64,000 nt of DNA from Rhizobiaceae bacterium (GCA_014238155.1 JABABQ010000067.1:62001-126000); one strand, 5' to 3'; shown: positions 17,891 to 27,285, numbered from the stretch's first letter. Numbers and translations: made by a program. Notes: generated from the sequence alone by a model not told the origin.

Positions 17891-18019
17891 AATAGTTGTT
17901 TTTGATGGTTTGGCGGATCACGGTGTGCCAGTGTATCTGCTTGGCTCGCACGACCAATCGACTACCTCCATCAATACCCACGCGAAATACTGCTTGGGAA
18001 CAATACAATCGGGATCGGC

Positions 18020-19279
18020 ATGTTAAATCGGGATCATCTGCATTTCCTGTTGCTCAATATCGGTCATTTTCTTGACCACCTGTTCACACTGATATTCGCA
18101 ACGGTGGCGGCGCTGGTGTTGTATCGCGAATGGGGTGTGGGCTATGCGGCGTTGCTCGCCTACGCGACGCCGGGATTCTTGGCGTTTGGACTGTTTTCGC
18201 TGCCGGCTGGCTGGCTTGCCGATAAGTGGAGCCGCGACGGCATGATGGTCGTATATTTCATCGGCATCGGTCTGGCCGCAATCGCCACCGGATTTTCAAG
18301 ATCACCGATGGAAATCGGCATTGGGCTGTTCGTCATTGGCGTCTTCGCCGCAATCTATCATCCCGTTGGTCTGGCTATTGTCACGATGAAATGGCGCAAT
18401 ACAGGGATGCGCATAGCCACCAATGGCGTGTGGGGAAACCTCGGCGTTGCCAGTGCGGCATTGCTCACCGGATATCTTATCGACAACGGCGGATGGCAGT
18501 GGGCATTTTACCTGCCCGGCTTGTTTTCGATTGTTATGGGCGCAGTCTATTGGATTGTTCAACGTGAAAATATTGGCCTGGAACGCGTCGCCGCAAAGAA
18601 ATCTGCAATAGCAGAGACACCCAAATTGTCCAGCAGCAACCGTGCGCTGTTGCTGCGCGTATCAATTATCGTCTTCGTGACGACGGCCGTATCGTCGATC
18701 ATCTTCCAGTCGACAACTTTTGCCCTTCCCAAAATTTTCGATGAACGGTTGCAGGGACTGGTGACCCAGATTGCTGCATTCATGTCCGGCGGATCGGAAG
18801 CAGAAAATGTTGCGACAGTTTTGGGCTCATTGACATTTCTCGTGTTTGCCGTGGCATCGGTGGCACAATTGATTGTCGGTATGATGCTCGACCGGTTTGG
18901 GCCTCGCCGGGTGTTCATGGTTGTGGCTTCGATGCAATTGGTGTTTTTTGCAATGATGCCTGGTCTGAGTGATGGCATCGCCTTTGCGGTTGCACTTGGA
19001 TTTATGCTCGGGGCATTTGGTCAAATTCCGATCAACGATTACATGATCGGCAAAATGGCCAGCGGAGCGCACCGCGCGCGCATATACGGCATACGGTATG
19101 TGGTCGCATTTTCGGTGCTCGCATTGACTTTGCCGCTGGTTGCCTACGTCTATAAAAACTGGGGTTTTGATACCCTGTTTCAGATCTTGGCAACGGCGGC
19201 TTTCGTCATCCTGTGTGTGGTATCTTTGCTGCCCAAGGCTCTGCCTTCGCAACAGGCTCCGTCAAACACTTCGGTGTAA
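18020..19279 (+). CDS. major facilitator superfamily transporter
   Basis: A 419-residue integral membrane protein with about 12 hydrophobic segments in two halves. The loop after the second segment carries GWLADKWSRDGMM, an MFS motif-A variant, and a second copy lies at the start of the second half (GMMLDRFGPRRVFM). The substrate is unknown. The upstream TPR gene is on the same strand with about 130 bp between. The stop is followed directly by an eight-base-pair hairpin shared with the convergent zinc-ribbon gene. Confidence 0.88.
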   Translation: MLNRDHLHFLLLNIGHFLDHLFTLIFATVAALVLYREWGVGYAALLAYATPGFLAFGLFSLPAGWLADKWSRDGMMVVYFIGIGLAAIATGFSRSPMEIGIGLFVIGVFAAIYHPVGLAIVTMKWRNTGMRIATNGVWGNLGVASAALLTGYLIDNGGWQWAFYLPGLFSIVMGAVYWIVQRENIGLERVAAKKSAIAETPKLSSSNRALLLRVSIIVFVTTAVSSIIFQSTTFALPKIFDERLQGLVTQIAAFMSGGSEAENVATVLGSLTFLVFAVASVAQLIVGMMLDRFGPRRVFMVVASMQLVFFAMMPGLSDGIAFAVALGFMLGAFGQIPINDYMIGKMASGAHRARIYGIRYVVAFSVLALTLPLVAYVYKNWGFDTLFQILATAAFVILCVVSLLPKALPSQQAPSNTSV

Positions 19280-19301
19280 CTGCTCGGTTCAGACCGAGCA
19301 G
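19280..19301. terminator. hairpin between convergent MFS and zinc-ribbon genes
   Basis: CTGCTCGG and CCGAGCAG form a perfect eight-base-pair stem with a six-base loop directly after the MFS stop and overlapping the final codons of the opposite gene. No T-run follows on either side, so intrinsic termination is uncertain. Confidence 0.4.
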
Positions 19302-19480
19302 GACATATCCTGACCACAACACATCGGCGATTTGATCTTGCCATGGCCGTTTGGACATTTGGAAATCTGCACCTCGGCTCCACCGTCCAATGTCAACATG
19401 TCGTTTGCCAGCGGCGCATCGCATTTCCCGCAGGTCGCGTTGACGCTCATGCCGCATTTTTCACATTCATAGGTGGCCAT
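19289..19480 (-). CDS. small zinc-ribbon protein
   Basis: A 63-residue protein with four cysteine pairs: CEKC and CGKC near the N-terminus, then a CPNGH segment and MCCGQDMSC at the C-terminus. The pattern fits a small zinc ribbon, or a rubredoxin-like fold, binding one or two metals. I chose the ATG before ATYECEKCG; an upstream in-frame ATG adds eight residues. The convergent MFS gene ends ten bases away and a hairpin overlaps the stop. The gene is separated from the upstream hydrolase operon by about 140 bp. Function unknown. Confidence 0.78.
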   Translation of the reverse strand: MATYECEKCGMSVNATCGKCDAPLANDMLTLDGGAEVQISKCPNGHGKIKSPMCCGQDMSCSV

Positions 19481-19619
19481 TAGATACCCTCTGTAATTCC
19501 ACAATTAACTCATTTTGTCAGCTTAGGGCCAAGCTCTCAATCAATGCAAGCTGTCAAACAAGGTGAAGGGCCACACTCCGTTTCTCAAAGAGCATGGCCC
19601 AAGATCGTCATCTGAAGAA

Positions 19620-20651
19620 TTATCGCGGCAGGCGCCCCAAAAAGGCGACCATGCGATCAACAATCTGCCCACCATATTCTTCCAGTGCGAAGTGACCGGT
19701 ATCCAGCAGATGAAATTCGAGGTCCTTAAGATCACGCTTGTAGGGATGTGCGCCTTCGGCTGGAAAAATATGATCATTTTTTCCCCACATCAAAAGAGTG
19801 GGAACCTGATACTTGCGGAACAGAGCCTGCCATTTGGGATATTCGGCAAGGTTGGTTCCATAATCCAGGAACAACTCCAACTGGATTTCCTGGTTGCCCT
19901 TGCGGTCCAGCAAATATTGCACATGCCAATAATTATCAGGACTGATCAATTCAGGTTTTTGAGTTCCATGAGTGAACTGCCATTTGGTTGCATCGAGTGT
20001 CAAAAATCCACGAAGCTTGTCACCGTTTTCGGGGGTTGGTTGCGCCCAATAGGCTTTGATCGGATCCCAGAATTCGCGCAAGCCTTCTTCATAGGCATTG
20101 CCATTTTGAATGATGAATCCAGTTACCCGCTCAGGGTCGTTGGCAAACATGCGAAAGCCAACCGGCGCGCCATAGTCCATCAGATAGACCGAATAGCGTC
20201 CGACCTGTTTGCGATCGAGCAGATCGGTCATCATGTTGGCGAGATTGGCAAATGAATACTCAAAATTGTCAGCTGGAGGCATGTCGGACGAACCAAATCC
20301 GGGATAATCCGGCGCGATGACATGATAGCCAGTGGCAAGTTCGGAAATGATATTGCGGAACATATGGGAGGATGTTGGAAAGCCGTGCAGCAGCAGAACC
20401 GTTGGTTTGTTGGGATCACCGGCTTCACGATAGGCAATCTTCACACCCTGGATTGTTTCAACCCGATAAGTGACCTGTGTCAGGTCTTGGGCTGCATGGG
20501 TTTTTACCATGGCCTGTGCAGGCGTGGAGATCAGGTTCGGTGGTGCCGCAGTCAGAGCAGCAAAGTCGTTTGTGAGAACCGCGCCCAAAAACATGGTGGT
20601 GGCGGTGAAGGCGGCGAAGGCGGCGAAGGCAAATTTAAATCGGGAGGTCAT
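19620..20651 (-). CDS. exported epoxide hydrolase/haloalkane dehalogenase-like alpha/beta hydrolase
   Basis: A 343-residue protein with a signal-peptide-like N-terminus (to about residue 30-47). It has the [10 protein letters not shown] oxyanion-hole segment (89-98), a nucleophile elbow with aspartate rather than serine ([12 protein letters not shown]159), an acid candidate in [12 protein letters not shown] and a late histidine in [11 protein letters not shown]. An Asp nucleophile is the signature of epoxide hydrolases and haloalkane dehalogenases, which form a covalent alkyl ester. The substrate is unknown. It is the last gene of a three-gene unit preceded by two operator-like boxes and facing a TetR regulator. 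AAGGAAG precedes the ATG. Confidence 0.85.
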   Translation of the reverse strand: MTSRFKFAFAAFAAFTATTMFLGAVLTNDFAALTAAPPNLISTPAQAMVKTHAAQDLTQVTYRVETIQGVKIAYREAGDPNKPTVLLLHGFPTSSHMFRNIISELATGYHVIAPDYPGFGSSDMPPADNFEYSFANLANMMTDLLDRKQVGRYSVYLMDYGAPVGFRMFANDPERVTGFIIQNGNAYEEGLREFWDPIKAYWAQPTPENGDKLRGFLTLDATKWQFTHGTQKPELISPDNYWHVQYLLDRKGNQEIQLELFLDYGTNLAEYPKWQALFRKYQVPTLLMWGKNDHIFPAEGAHPYKRDLKDLEFHLLDTGHFALEEYGGQIVDRMVAFLGRLPR

Positions 20652-20707
20652 TTCGACTTCCTTTCAGTTGGCGGGTGGATTGATAAGTTCTGGATCGTCG
20701 TGCGGAG

Positions 20708-21337
20708 TTATTCCGTCTGATCAAGCTTGGCTTTCAGCTCGGCGTTTTCTTCGCGAAGCTTGGCGATTTCCGCACGGACCGGAGCCAGTTGTGGTTCCAG
20801 TTCTTCCAGCGTCAACCGTTGGGGAATATGTTGCGGACAGTTCCAGTCCAGTGCTTCAACGGTGATCACCACGGCGCGTTCCGGCAGTGCACGGTAGTCA
20901 GGATCACGCAGTTTCGACATTAACAGCGCATCTTCCTTGGCCGCGACCAGCTTAACCCGTCCCCAAATTTTGAGGCGGCGGCGATTGGGATAGTCCATCA
21001 GGATCAGTGAGATACGATCATTATCGCTGAGATTGCCGACACTGAGATATTGTCGGTTTCCGCGAAAATCCGCATAGGCGATCGTCTGATCGTCAAGCAC
21101 CTTCAAAAAGCCCCGCGGGCCGCCACGGAATTGCACATATGGCCAGCCAGTATCGGAAACTGTCGCCTGATAAAAACCGTCCCTGAGAGAAATAAACTGT
21201 GTCTCCTCGGGACCAATGCGGTCGCCGCGATCGGCTTCGGGTTGAAGGAATTTGGCATAACCTTCCGCCGACCCTTGTTTTTTCTGAGCCGCAAGAACGG
21301 ATGGTGTGAAGGTTATTTCAGCAAATGCACGTGACAT
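20708..21337 (-). CDS. pyridoxamine 5'-phosphate oxidase-family flavin-binding protein
   Basis: A 209-residue protein with the split-barrel FMN-binding fold of the PNPOx family: ISLRDGFYQATVSDTGWPYV, then VLDDQTIAYADFRGNRQYL and NDRISLILMDYPNRRRLKIW. The last 40 residues (LEELEPQLAPVRAEIAKLRE and onward) are a strongly charged heptad region that likely forms a coiled coil, an addition not needed for catalysis. Relatives act as FMN- or F420-dependent reductases or oxidases on small substrates. It is the middle gene of the TetR-associated unit, about 60 bp from each neighbour. Confidence 0.85.
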   Translation of the reverse strand: MSRAFAEITFTPSVLAAQKKQGSAEGYAKFLQPEADRGDRIGPEETQFISLRDGFYQATVSDTGWPYVQFRGGPRGFLKVLDDQTIAYADFRGNRQYLSVGNLSDNDRISLILMDYPNRRRLKIWGRVKLVAAKEDALLMSKLRDPDYRALPERAVVITVEALDWNCPQHIPQRLTLEELEPQLAPVRAEIAKLREENAELKAKLDQTE

Positions 21338-21397
21338 GATCGTGTCCTTTGTTGGCTGTCTCAGATCAATTGAACTGCGAGCGAATGTATTAGAATG

Positions 21398-21862
21398 TTA
21401 CAGACCCTGTTCCGACAATCCGGGATGATGGTCTGGTCGTCTTCCTAACTGCCAATGAAATTTACGTTGGTTTTGATCGATTGCCACATCGTTGATGCTG
21501 GCAATGCGTTGGCACATCAGTCCGTTCTCGTCGAAAGCCCAGTTTTCGTTGCCGTAGGAGCGGAACCACTGACCGGTCTCGTTATGCCATTCATATGCAA
21601 AACGAACGGCTATGCGGTTGTCGTTGCACGCCCAAAGTTCCTTGATCAGGCGATATTGATGCTCTCGCTGCCACTTGGCGGTCAGGAAAGCTTGAATTTC
21701 ATCCCGACCCTGAATGAATTCTGAGCGGTTGCGCCACTGGCTGTCGATGGAATAAGCCAGCGCGACCTTTTCAGGATCACGTGAATTCCAACCATCTTCG
21801 GCAGCCCGGATCTTTTGCCGGGCGGTGGCTTCGTTGAATGGGGGCAATGGAGGGCGGCTCAT
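21398..21862 (-). CDS. DUF1348 / NTF2-like protein
   Basis: A 154-residue small alpha+beta-barrel protein matching the DUF1348 family of the NTF2/SnoaL-like superfamily: [20 protein letters not shown] at the N-terminus, [20 protein letters not shown], then [20 protein letters not shown] and [10 protein letters not shown]. Members often accompany TetR regulators of the electrophile-response type; their chemistry is not established. It is the first gene of the unit, with the two operator boxes and a TTGACA box 110-160 bases upstream. Confidence 0.85.
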   Translation of the reverse strand: MSRPPLPPFNEATARQKIRAAEDGWNSRDPEKVALAYSIDSQWRNRSEFIQGRDEIQAFLTAKWQREHQYRLIKELWACNDNRIAVRFAYEWHNETGQWFRSYGNENWAFDENGLMCQRIASINDVAIDQNQRKFHWQLGRRPDHHPGLSEQGL

Positions 21863-21970
21863 TCTGCAATCCTATTCTTTGAAATGGTGGACCGGCCATC
21901 CACTGGGAGGAGTTGGATGGCCGGTCAGGTAAGCACAGTGGAGAGGAAGCACCGCACCGAGATATAAAGG

Positions 21971-22026
21971 TAACCGATCTGTTCACCTTTCTTCTAATAA
22001 ATGTACCGATCTGTTCACTTTGTCAA
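21971..22026 (-). promoter_or_regulatory. paired TetR-type operators with a -35 box upstream of the DUF1348 operon
   Basis: TAACCGATCTGTTCAC (21971-21986) and GTACCGATCTGTTCAC (22003-22018) are near-identical boxes 32 bp apart, about three helical turns. Each centres on GATC with partial dyad symmetry (ACnGATCnGT), as usual for TetR-family sites. On the minus strand a perfect TTGACA (22026-22021) lies directly before the second box, so a bound repressor would sit in the promoter spacer. A clear -10 box was not found. Confidence 0.65.
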
Positions 22027-22129
22027 ACAAATTTCTGATATAAATTTTCCCATTTCAAATTTATGAACCTAGTATATTGTTTTTAAAAGCTAAAAATTTT
22101 TTCTTGAATTATCTCGTTCGATAATTTAT

Positions 22130-22145
22130 GTACCGATCAGTAACT
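22130..22145 (+). promoter_or_regulatory. third TetR-type operator, before the tetR start
   Basis: GTACCGATCAGTAACT repeats the ACCGATC core of the two boxes on the other side of the intergenic region and keeps the ACnGATCnGT symmetry. It ends 12 bases before the chosen ATG of the TetR gene, a position suited to autorepression. Confidence 0.6.
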
Positions 22146-22157
22146 AATGAGGTTAAT

Positions 22158-22721
22158 ATGCGACCGACAAAACGTGACGAACTGGTGCAAAAGGCGCTCA
22201 CCGCCTTCTACCGCAACGGCTTTCATGCCACCGGCATGGACATGTTGGCAGCCGAAACCAGAATTTCGAAAACATCGATGTACAAGCATTTTCGAACCAA
22301 AGAGGAGTTGATCCTTGCGGTATTGCGCCTGCGCGACGAGAATTTTCGAAACTGGCTTTACCGGCGCATAGAGGAACTCGCAGACACACCGGGCCAGCAA
22401 TTGATCGCACTGTTTGATGCTCTGGAGGACTGGTTCCAAGAACCTGGATTTCGCGGATGCATGTTCATTAAAGCATCGTCGGAGTATCAGGATGCCGGCC
22501 ATCCCATTCATCGCCAGTCGGCAGATCACAAGCGGATGCTTGAAACCTATGTCATCGGACTGGCACAGAAAGCCGGATACCGCGATCCTGCTGACCTGGC
22601 CCGACAATTATTGCTGCTCAAGGAAGGGGCCATTGTAACCGCCCATCTTGGACATACCGCGCGACCAGCCATGGACGCAAAGCAAGCGGCGATCGCTCTT
22701 TTGGAGAACTCAGAAAAATAG
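22158..22721 (+). CDS. TetR-family transcriptional regulator
   Basis: A 187-residue regulator. The N-terminal three-helix DNA-binding domain (RDELVQKALTAFYRNGFHAT, then KTSMYKHFRTKEELILAVL) is standard TetR/AcrR. The C-terminal ligand domain has a cysteine in FRGCMFIKAS, which recalls electrophile- or redox-sensing members such as NemR, though this is inference. I chose the ATG of MRPTKRDEL because GAGG lies five bases upstream; an in-frame ATG 30 bases earlier overlaps the operator box and lacks such a site. It faces the DUF1348/flavoprotein/hydrolase unit across about 300 bp containing three copies of one operator-like box. Confidence 0.88.
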   Translation: MRPTKRDELVQKALTAFYRNGFHATGMDMLAAETRISKTSMYKHFRTKEELILAVLRLRDENFRNWLYRRIEELADTPGQQLIALFDALEDWFQEPGFRGCMFIKASSEYQDAGHPIHRQSADHKRMLETYVIGLAQKAGYRDPADLARQLLLLKEGAIVTAHLGHTARPAMDAKQAAIALLENSEK

Positions 22722-22788
22722 TGCTCATCCAAACTTTTTGGAGATGCCGCAGTATGCAATTGCCCAACCAATTCGATAGTATTTCAAA

Positions 22789-23544
22789 ATGTTTGAATTG
22801 ACGGCGCTGGCCATCATCTTTTGCACATTCCTGCTGGCTGGCACCGTCAAGGGAATCATTGGTCTTGGTCTGCCAACGGTCAGTCTCGCCATTCTGGCTG
22901 TTACTTTTGACCTGGCGACGGCCATGGCTTTGTTGATCGCCCCTTCTTTGATCACCAACATTTGGCAGGCGGCTGTTGGCGGGCATGTTCAATGCCTGTT
23001 AAAACGGCTCTGGCCATTTCTGCTATTTGCCATGGTGACAGTGTGGATTGGTGCATTGGGACTTAACCGTGTGGACCTTGCTCTCTTATCTGCATTGTTG
23101 GGATTGCTGCTGATAGCTTACGCCCTTATCGGCTTGACGGGATTTCGCATATCCATAGCTCGTCACAGAGAATCGTGGGCTGCTCCGCTGATAGGCGCAA
23201 TCAACGGTGTATTGACCGGATTAACCGGTTCCTTTGTCGTGCCGGGCGTAATGTATCTTCAAGCGATCGACTTGCCTCGCGATCAGCTGATTCAGGCAAT
23301 GGGCATGTTGTTCACTGTATCAACACTGGCACTGGCTATAGCGCTCGGTGGCAATGGTCTGCTTTCCTCGCAATTGGCGCTAATCTCGCTTTCGGCCCTT
23401 GTGCCGGCAATCATTGGCATGATGATCGGTCAACGGTTGCGCACGTTTCTGTCTGAGCGTCAGTTTCGTCGGGTGTTTTTTGTCGCATTGCTGGCTTTGG
23501 GAATCTACATCGTCCTACAATCTGGAACACTTGCTGTGAGTTAA
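22789..23544 (+). CDS. TauE/SafE-family membrane permease
   Basis: A 251-residue protein with about eight membrane segments and the family's repeated glycine-rich openings: TVKGIIGLGLPTVSLAIL near residue 20 and INGVLTGLTGSFVVPGVMYL in the second half. TauE/SafE proteins export sulfite, sulfoacetate or related organic anions. It follows the TetR gene by about 65 bp in the same direction, but no sulfonate-degrading gene is visible nearby, so the transported anion is unknown. Confidence 0.85.
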   Translation: MFELTALAIIFCTFLLAGTVKGIIGLGLPTVSLAILAVTFDLATAMALLIAPSLITNIWQAAVGGHVQCLLKRLWPFLLFAMVTVWIGALGLNRVDLALLSALLGLLLIAYALIGLTGFRISIARHRESWAAPLIGAINGVLTGLTGSFVVPGVMYLQAIDLPRDQLIQAMGMLFTVSTLALAIALGGNGLLSSQLALISLSALVPAIIGMMIGQRLRTFLSERQFRRVFFVALLALGIYIVLQSGTLAVS

Positions 23545-23602
23545 TACGTTTTGGATTCTTCAACGGCGTCGCATCAATAATGTCCTGCGGATAGGATTTA
23601 AT

Positions 23603-25006
23603 ATGAGTTCTCGCGAAGACGCTATATTGCGCACAGACCGTTATTTCCAATCGGGGCAATTTGTCGATGACCTGGCCAAACTGGTGGAGCACCCAACCGA
23701 GAGCCAAAAAGCCGGTCAACTGCACCACCTGCATGCCTATCTTGACGAGGCCATCGCACCAATTTTAACCGCGATGGACTTTAATTTGGAAAAACTGTCC
23801 AATTCTCAGCCTAATAAAGGTCCGTTTTTGATCGGATCGAGAATCGAATCCACGAAACTACCAACTATCCTTATGTATGGGCATGGAGATGTGGTGCGGG
23901 GTCAAATTGATCAATGGCGCGAGGGTCTTTCACCGTTCCAGGCAATAGTTGAAGGCGACAGGATCTACGGTCGCGGCACCGCCGACAATAAGGGCCAGCA
24001 CCTGATCAACCTGATGGCTCTTAGATCTGTTCTGCACGAACGCGGTTCGCTGGGATTCAACATCAAGGTCATTTTGGAGATGGGAGAAGAAACTGGTTCG
24101 CCCGGCCTCCACACCCTGTGCACAGAACAGTCAGATGCCCTTTCAGCTGACGCGCTGATCGCTTCGGACGGCCCTCGCCTGCAGCCAGAAACTCCGACAT
24201 TGTTTACCGGTTCACGTGGCGGCATCAATTTTGATCTTGTGGTCCGTTTGAGGGATGGCGCTCACCATTCTGGAAATTTTGGCGGCCTGTTGGCTGACCC
24301 GGCAATTATCCTGGCGCATGCTCTGGCCTGCATAACAGATCAGCGAGGCCAGCTGTTGATCGACGCCTGGCGCCCGACAAGTCTGACGCCGCAAGTGAGC
24401 GACCTGCTGGCAAATTTACCCATCGGTGGCGACGACCCCAAAATCGACGAAGAATGGGGTGAGGCGAACCTATCGCCAGCCGAGCGAGCATTTGGCTGGA
24501 ATTCATTTGCGATCCTGGCGATGAAAAGTGGCGTTCCAGAAGCGCCTGTCAACGCAATATCAGGCGAAGCACGAGCCACCTGCCAATTGCGGTTTGTTGT
24601 CGGTACCGACCCTCTAAACATCCTGCCATCGCTTCGCACCCATCTGGACTCAAACGGTTTCGGCATGGTCGACATTGACGCAGAATCAGGTGCATTGTTC
24701 CAAGCAACACGCCTTTCAACGGAACATCCATTGCTGAAATTTGTGGCAAACTCCTTGGCGACCACGTCGGGTCGTCGTCCTCACATATTGCCAAATCTGG
24801 CAGGTTCTCTGCCAAATGATTGCTTTGCCGACATATTGGAGTTGCCGACGATCTGGATTCCCCACTCCTATGCCGGCTGTTCACAACATGCTCCCGATGA
24901 ACATTTGTTGAAATCCGTTTCCCAAGATGCGCTTCGTTGCATGACCGGCCTATTCTGGGATCTGGGAGAGATGGAGGCTCAAACCTTCAAACCGATTGGC
25001 GAATGA
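23603..25006 (+). CDS. M20-family metallopeptidase
   Basis: A 467-residue zinc amidohydrolase of the M20 peptidase family. Metal-site motifs are clear: MYGHGDVV (H94, D96), GRGTADNKGQ (D128) and LEMGEETGSPG (E162 catalytic, E163 metal), with a dimerisation domain after about residue 215. The motif wording is that of carboxypeptidase/dipeptidase-type M20 enzymes, not of allantoate amidohydrolases. It lies between a TauE/SafE permease and a DapA-like lyase, all in one direction, and AGGA precedes the ATG. The substrate is unknown; an N-acyl amino acid or dipeptide is likely. Confidence 0.88.
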   Translation: MSSREDAILRTDRYFQSGQFVDDLAKLVEHPTESQKAGQLHHLHAYLDEAIAPILTAMDFNLEKLSNSQPNKGPFLIGSRIESTKLPTILMYGHGDVVRGQIDQWREGLSPFQAIVEGDRIYGRGTADNKGQHLINLMALRSVLHERGSLGFNIKVILEMGEETGSPGLHTLCTEQSDALSADALIASDGPRLQPETPTLFTGSRGGINFDLVVRLRDGAHHSGNFGGLLADPAIILAHALACITDQRGQLLIDAWRPTSLTPQVSDLLANLPIGGDDPKIDEEWGEANLSPAERAFGWNSFAILAMKSGVPEAPVNAISGEARATCQLRFVVGTDPLNILPSLRTHLDSNGFGMVDIDAESGALFQATRLSTEHPLLKFVANSLATTSGRRPHILPNLAGSLPNDCFADILELPTIWIPHSYAGCSQHAPDEHLLKSVSQDALRCMTGLFWDLGEMEAQTFKPIGE

Positions 25007-25094
25007 ATTTCCAGAGTTCAACAATTGCGTTGCCACCTGGCGAACTTCGTGAGCTATTGTAGAACAATTTCGTTTTCTGAAGAGGAGTTAGATT

Positions 25095-25988
25095 GTGTCC
25101 TTGTTTCACGGTCTATCCGCATTTCCCATAACTCCGACAGACACCGATGGCCAGATCATTTCCGACCAGCTGGGCCTCCTGATGACACGCCTAGTAACCG
25201 CCAAAGTCGACTCTATTGGACTGCTCGGCAGTACCGGAGGATATGCTTATCTGGACCGTTCTCAAAGAGCCGCGGCAATTCGTGCAGCCGTCGATTATGC
25301 ACGTGGTCGTGTTCCAATAATCGCTGGCGTTGGTGCTTTGAGGACCGATGATGCGGTTAATCTTGCACGTGATGCCGCGCAAAATGGAGCAGATGGCGTG
25401 TTGCTGGCTCCGGTTTCTTACACCCCCTTGACAGAGGAAGAAGTCGCGCATCACTTTGTTGCAGTGGCGGATGCAACCGATTTACCGCTTTGCATATACA
25501 ACAATCCCTCAACCACTCATTTCAACTTCAGTCTGGATCTGCTGCGCCGTCTGTCTCAAGTGGATAATATTCTGGCCGTCAAAATGCCGCTGCCACAAAC
25601 AATGGATCTGGCAGCCGACCTTGCCCGGCTTCGCGAAGGTCTGCCGGACGACTTTTTCATTGGCTACAGTGGCGACTGGGGTTGTGCAAACGCTCTGCTG
25701 GCCGGAGCAGATAGCTGGTTCAGTGTCATTGGTGGGTTACTGCCAGAGCCAACAATGAAATTGGCGACAGCAGCGCGAAATGGTGATTCAGCCGATGTTC
25801 AACGCATCAACGACTGCTTCCAACCGCTGTGGACCCTGTTTCAAGAGTTTGGCAGCCTGCGGGTCGTTTATGCAGCAGCCAAACTTTTGAAACTGACAGA
25901 TGCTAAACCCCATTTGCCGCTGCTGCCACTAGGTACAATTGATGAAAACCGGATTCTAACTGCGCTTGGTACTGTTGATCAACTCTAA
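25095..25988 (+). CDS. dihydrodipicolinate synthase/N-acetylneuraminate lyase-family protein
   Basis: A 297-residue class I aldolase of the DapA family. The Schiff-base lysine is K163 (ILAVKMP), the catalytic tyrosine Y135 (CIYNNPSTTHF), and the pyruvate-carboxylate loop GSTGGYAYL lies at about 45-53. That loop has GSTGG in place of the GTTGE of true DapA, which suggests another pyruvate- or keto-acid-dependent reaction. The start is GTG with GAGGAG upstream. It follows the M20 peptidase in the same direction and is convergent with the FAD monooxygenase. Confidence 0.85.
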   Translation: MSLFHGLSAFPITPTDTDGQIISDQLGLLMTRLVTAKVDSIGLLGSTGGYAYLDRSQRAAAIRAAVDYARGRVPIIAGVGALRTDDAVNLARDAAQNGADGVLLAPVSYTPLTEEEVAHHFVAVADATDLPLCIYNNPSTTHFNFSLDLLRRLSQVDNILAVKMPLPQTMDLAADLARLREGLPDDFFIGYSGDWGCANALLAGADSWFSVIGGLLPEPTMKLATAARNGDSADVQRINDCFQPLWTLFQEFGSLRVVYAAAKLLKLTDAKPHLPLLPLGTIDENRILTALGTVDQL

Positions 25989-26004
25989 ACAGGAACGAGC
26001 ATAT

Positions 26005-27285
26005 TCAAAATGAGATTTTGGCACCGGTTGGAATAATTGGTTCTGAATGATTGAGTTTATTCATCGCGAAACCAGCAGCTTGCTTATAATTCGCCATGAA
26101 CTCGGCACGTTCAGTCACGGAAATAACATCGTCAATATTCTTAAACTCGCCGTCGCACCGTTCATTGACCATATTCAGCAGACCAAACGGTCCTGCACCC
26201 CGGTTGCGGAGTACCAGTTCCGATACGGGCCCACACAGGCTTTGGTCATAATCTTCCAACGCATCGACGGAGACACCATGTGTCAGCATTTTTTGCCCCA
26301 ATGTCCTGGCGTCGATGATCGCCTGACTGGCCCCATTTGATCCGGTTGGATACATCGCATGAGCGGCGTCTCCCATCAGTGCGACACTACCATCGCGCCA
26401 GGTCGGAATCGGATCACGATCGATCATCGGGTTTTCGAAAGCTGTTTCAGCGCCTTTGATCAACGCGGGAACGTCCAGCCAGTCAAATGTCCAGCCGTCA
26501 AAATGGTGAACGAAATCCTCGATCCGAGCCGGTTTGAACCACCCGCTCTTGCGGTTTTCCGGGTCTTCAAAAGTAACTTCGGCAATCCAGTTGATATCCG
26601 CAAATCCATCTTCATCCGGCTGTGAAATCGGGTAAATCACCATGCGCTGTCGATGGCTGCCCAATCCGACAAACGACGATCCCGTGCGAATTGGCCTGGC
26701 CCGCGTTTTTCCCCTCCACATTAAAGCGCCACCCCAGTGAATGGGGGGCTGATCCGGGTGCATTTGCTGACGAATAATCGAATGTATTCCATCAGCGCCG
26801 ATCAGCAATGTGCCGGAGCGTTTGCTTTCTTTACCTGATGAATTTGACAGCAAGAGCGAAACCATACCGTTTGGAGACTGTTCATAGCCGATGGCTCTTG
26901 CATCCAATTGCACAGCTTCGGATCCGGCTCTTTCGATTAACTTTTGATAAAGCATCATATGGAATTCACCGCGATGCACGGCATATTGTGGCCAGAGATA
27001 ACCAGCATGCGTGCCACGAAGTTCGGAATAGATTTCCTGCCCCTGCTGTCCCACCAGCGCCCATTCTTTGGCGGGCAGGCCAACCGCATCCAACTCATCT
27101 GCCGTAATGCCCATTTCGAATAACTCACGCACGGCATTGGGCTGGATATTGATACCCACTCCCAGCGGCTTTAGTTGCGGTACGGCCTCAAAGACAACCG
27201 ATCGCACACCGATTTGATGGAGCGTCAGGGCAGTGGCCAGCCCGCCAATGCCGCCACCGGCAATGAGTACACTTGGCTCAGTCAA
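26005..27285 (-). CDS. FAD-dependent monooxygenase (class A flavoprotein hydroxylase)
   Basis: A flavoprotein of about 426 residues with the three class A motifs: VLIAGGGIGGLATALTLHQI near the N-terminus, a DG segment (GTLLIGADGIHSIIR), and VALMGDAAHAMYPTGSNGAS for FAD ribityl binding. These enzymes use NAD(P)H and oxygen to hydroxylate aromatic or heteroaromatic rings. The start is a TTG in every option; I took the one before TEPSVLIAGGG, with GAG nine bases upstream, while two adjacent TTG codons lie seven codons further out. Its position after guanine deaminase in the purine island suggests a purine- or pterin-like substrate, but it is longer than HpxO urate hydroxylase and PuuD already supplies that step. 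Confidence 0.85.
   Translation of the reverse strand: MTEPSVLIAGGGIGGLATALTLHQIGVRSVVFEAVPQLKPLGVGINIQPNAVRELFEMGITADELDAVGLPAKEWALVGQQGQEIYSELRGTHAGYLWPQYAVHRGEFHMMLYQKLIERAGSEAVQLDARAIGYEQSPNGMVSLLLSNSSGKESKRSGTLLIGADGIHSIIRQQMHPDQPPIHWGGALMWRGKTRARPIRTGSSFVGLGSHRQRMVIYPISQPDEDGFADINWIAEVTFEDPENRKSGWFKPARIEDFVHHFDGWTFDWLDVPALIKGAETAFENPMIDRDPIPTWRDGSVALMGDAAHAMYPTGSNGASQAIIDARTLGQKMLTHGVSVDALEDYDQSLCGPVSELVLRNRGAGPFGLLNMVNERCDGEFKNIDDVISVTERAEFMANYKQAAGFAMNKLNHSEPIIPTGAKISF

Noticed and set aside
23603-25006. M20 peptidase as the missing allantoate amidohydrolase
   Set aside because: Metal-site wording and the longer chain fit dipeptidase-type M20 enzymes, and the gene lies outside the purine operons.
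26005-27285. FAD monooxygenase as an HpxO-type urate hydroxylase
   Set aside because: It is longer than HpxO, and urate hydroxylation is already covered by PuuD; the motifs alone do not decide the substrate.
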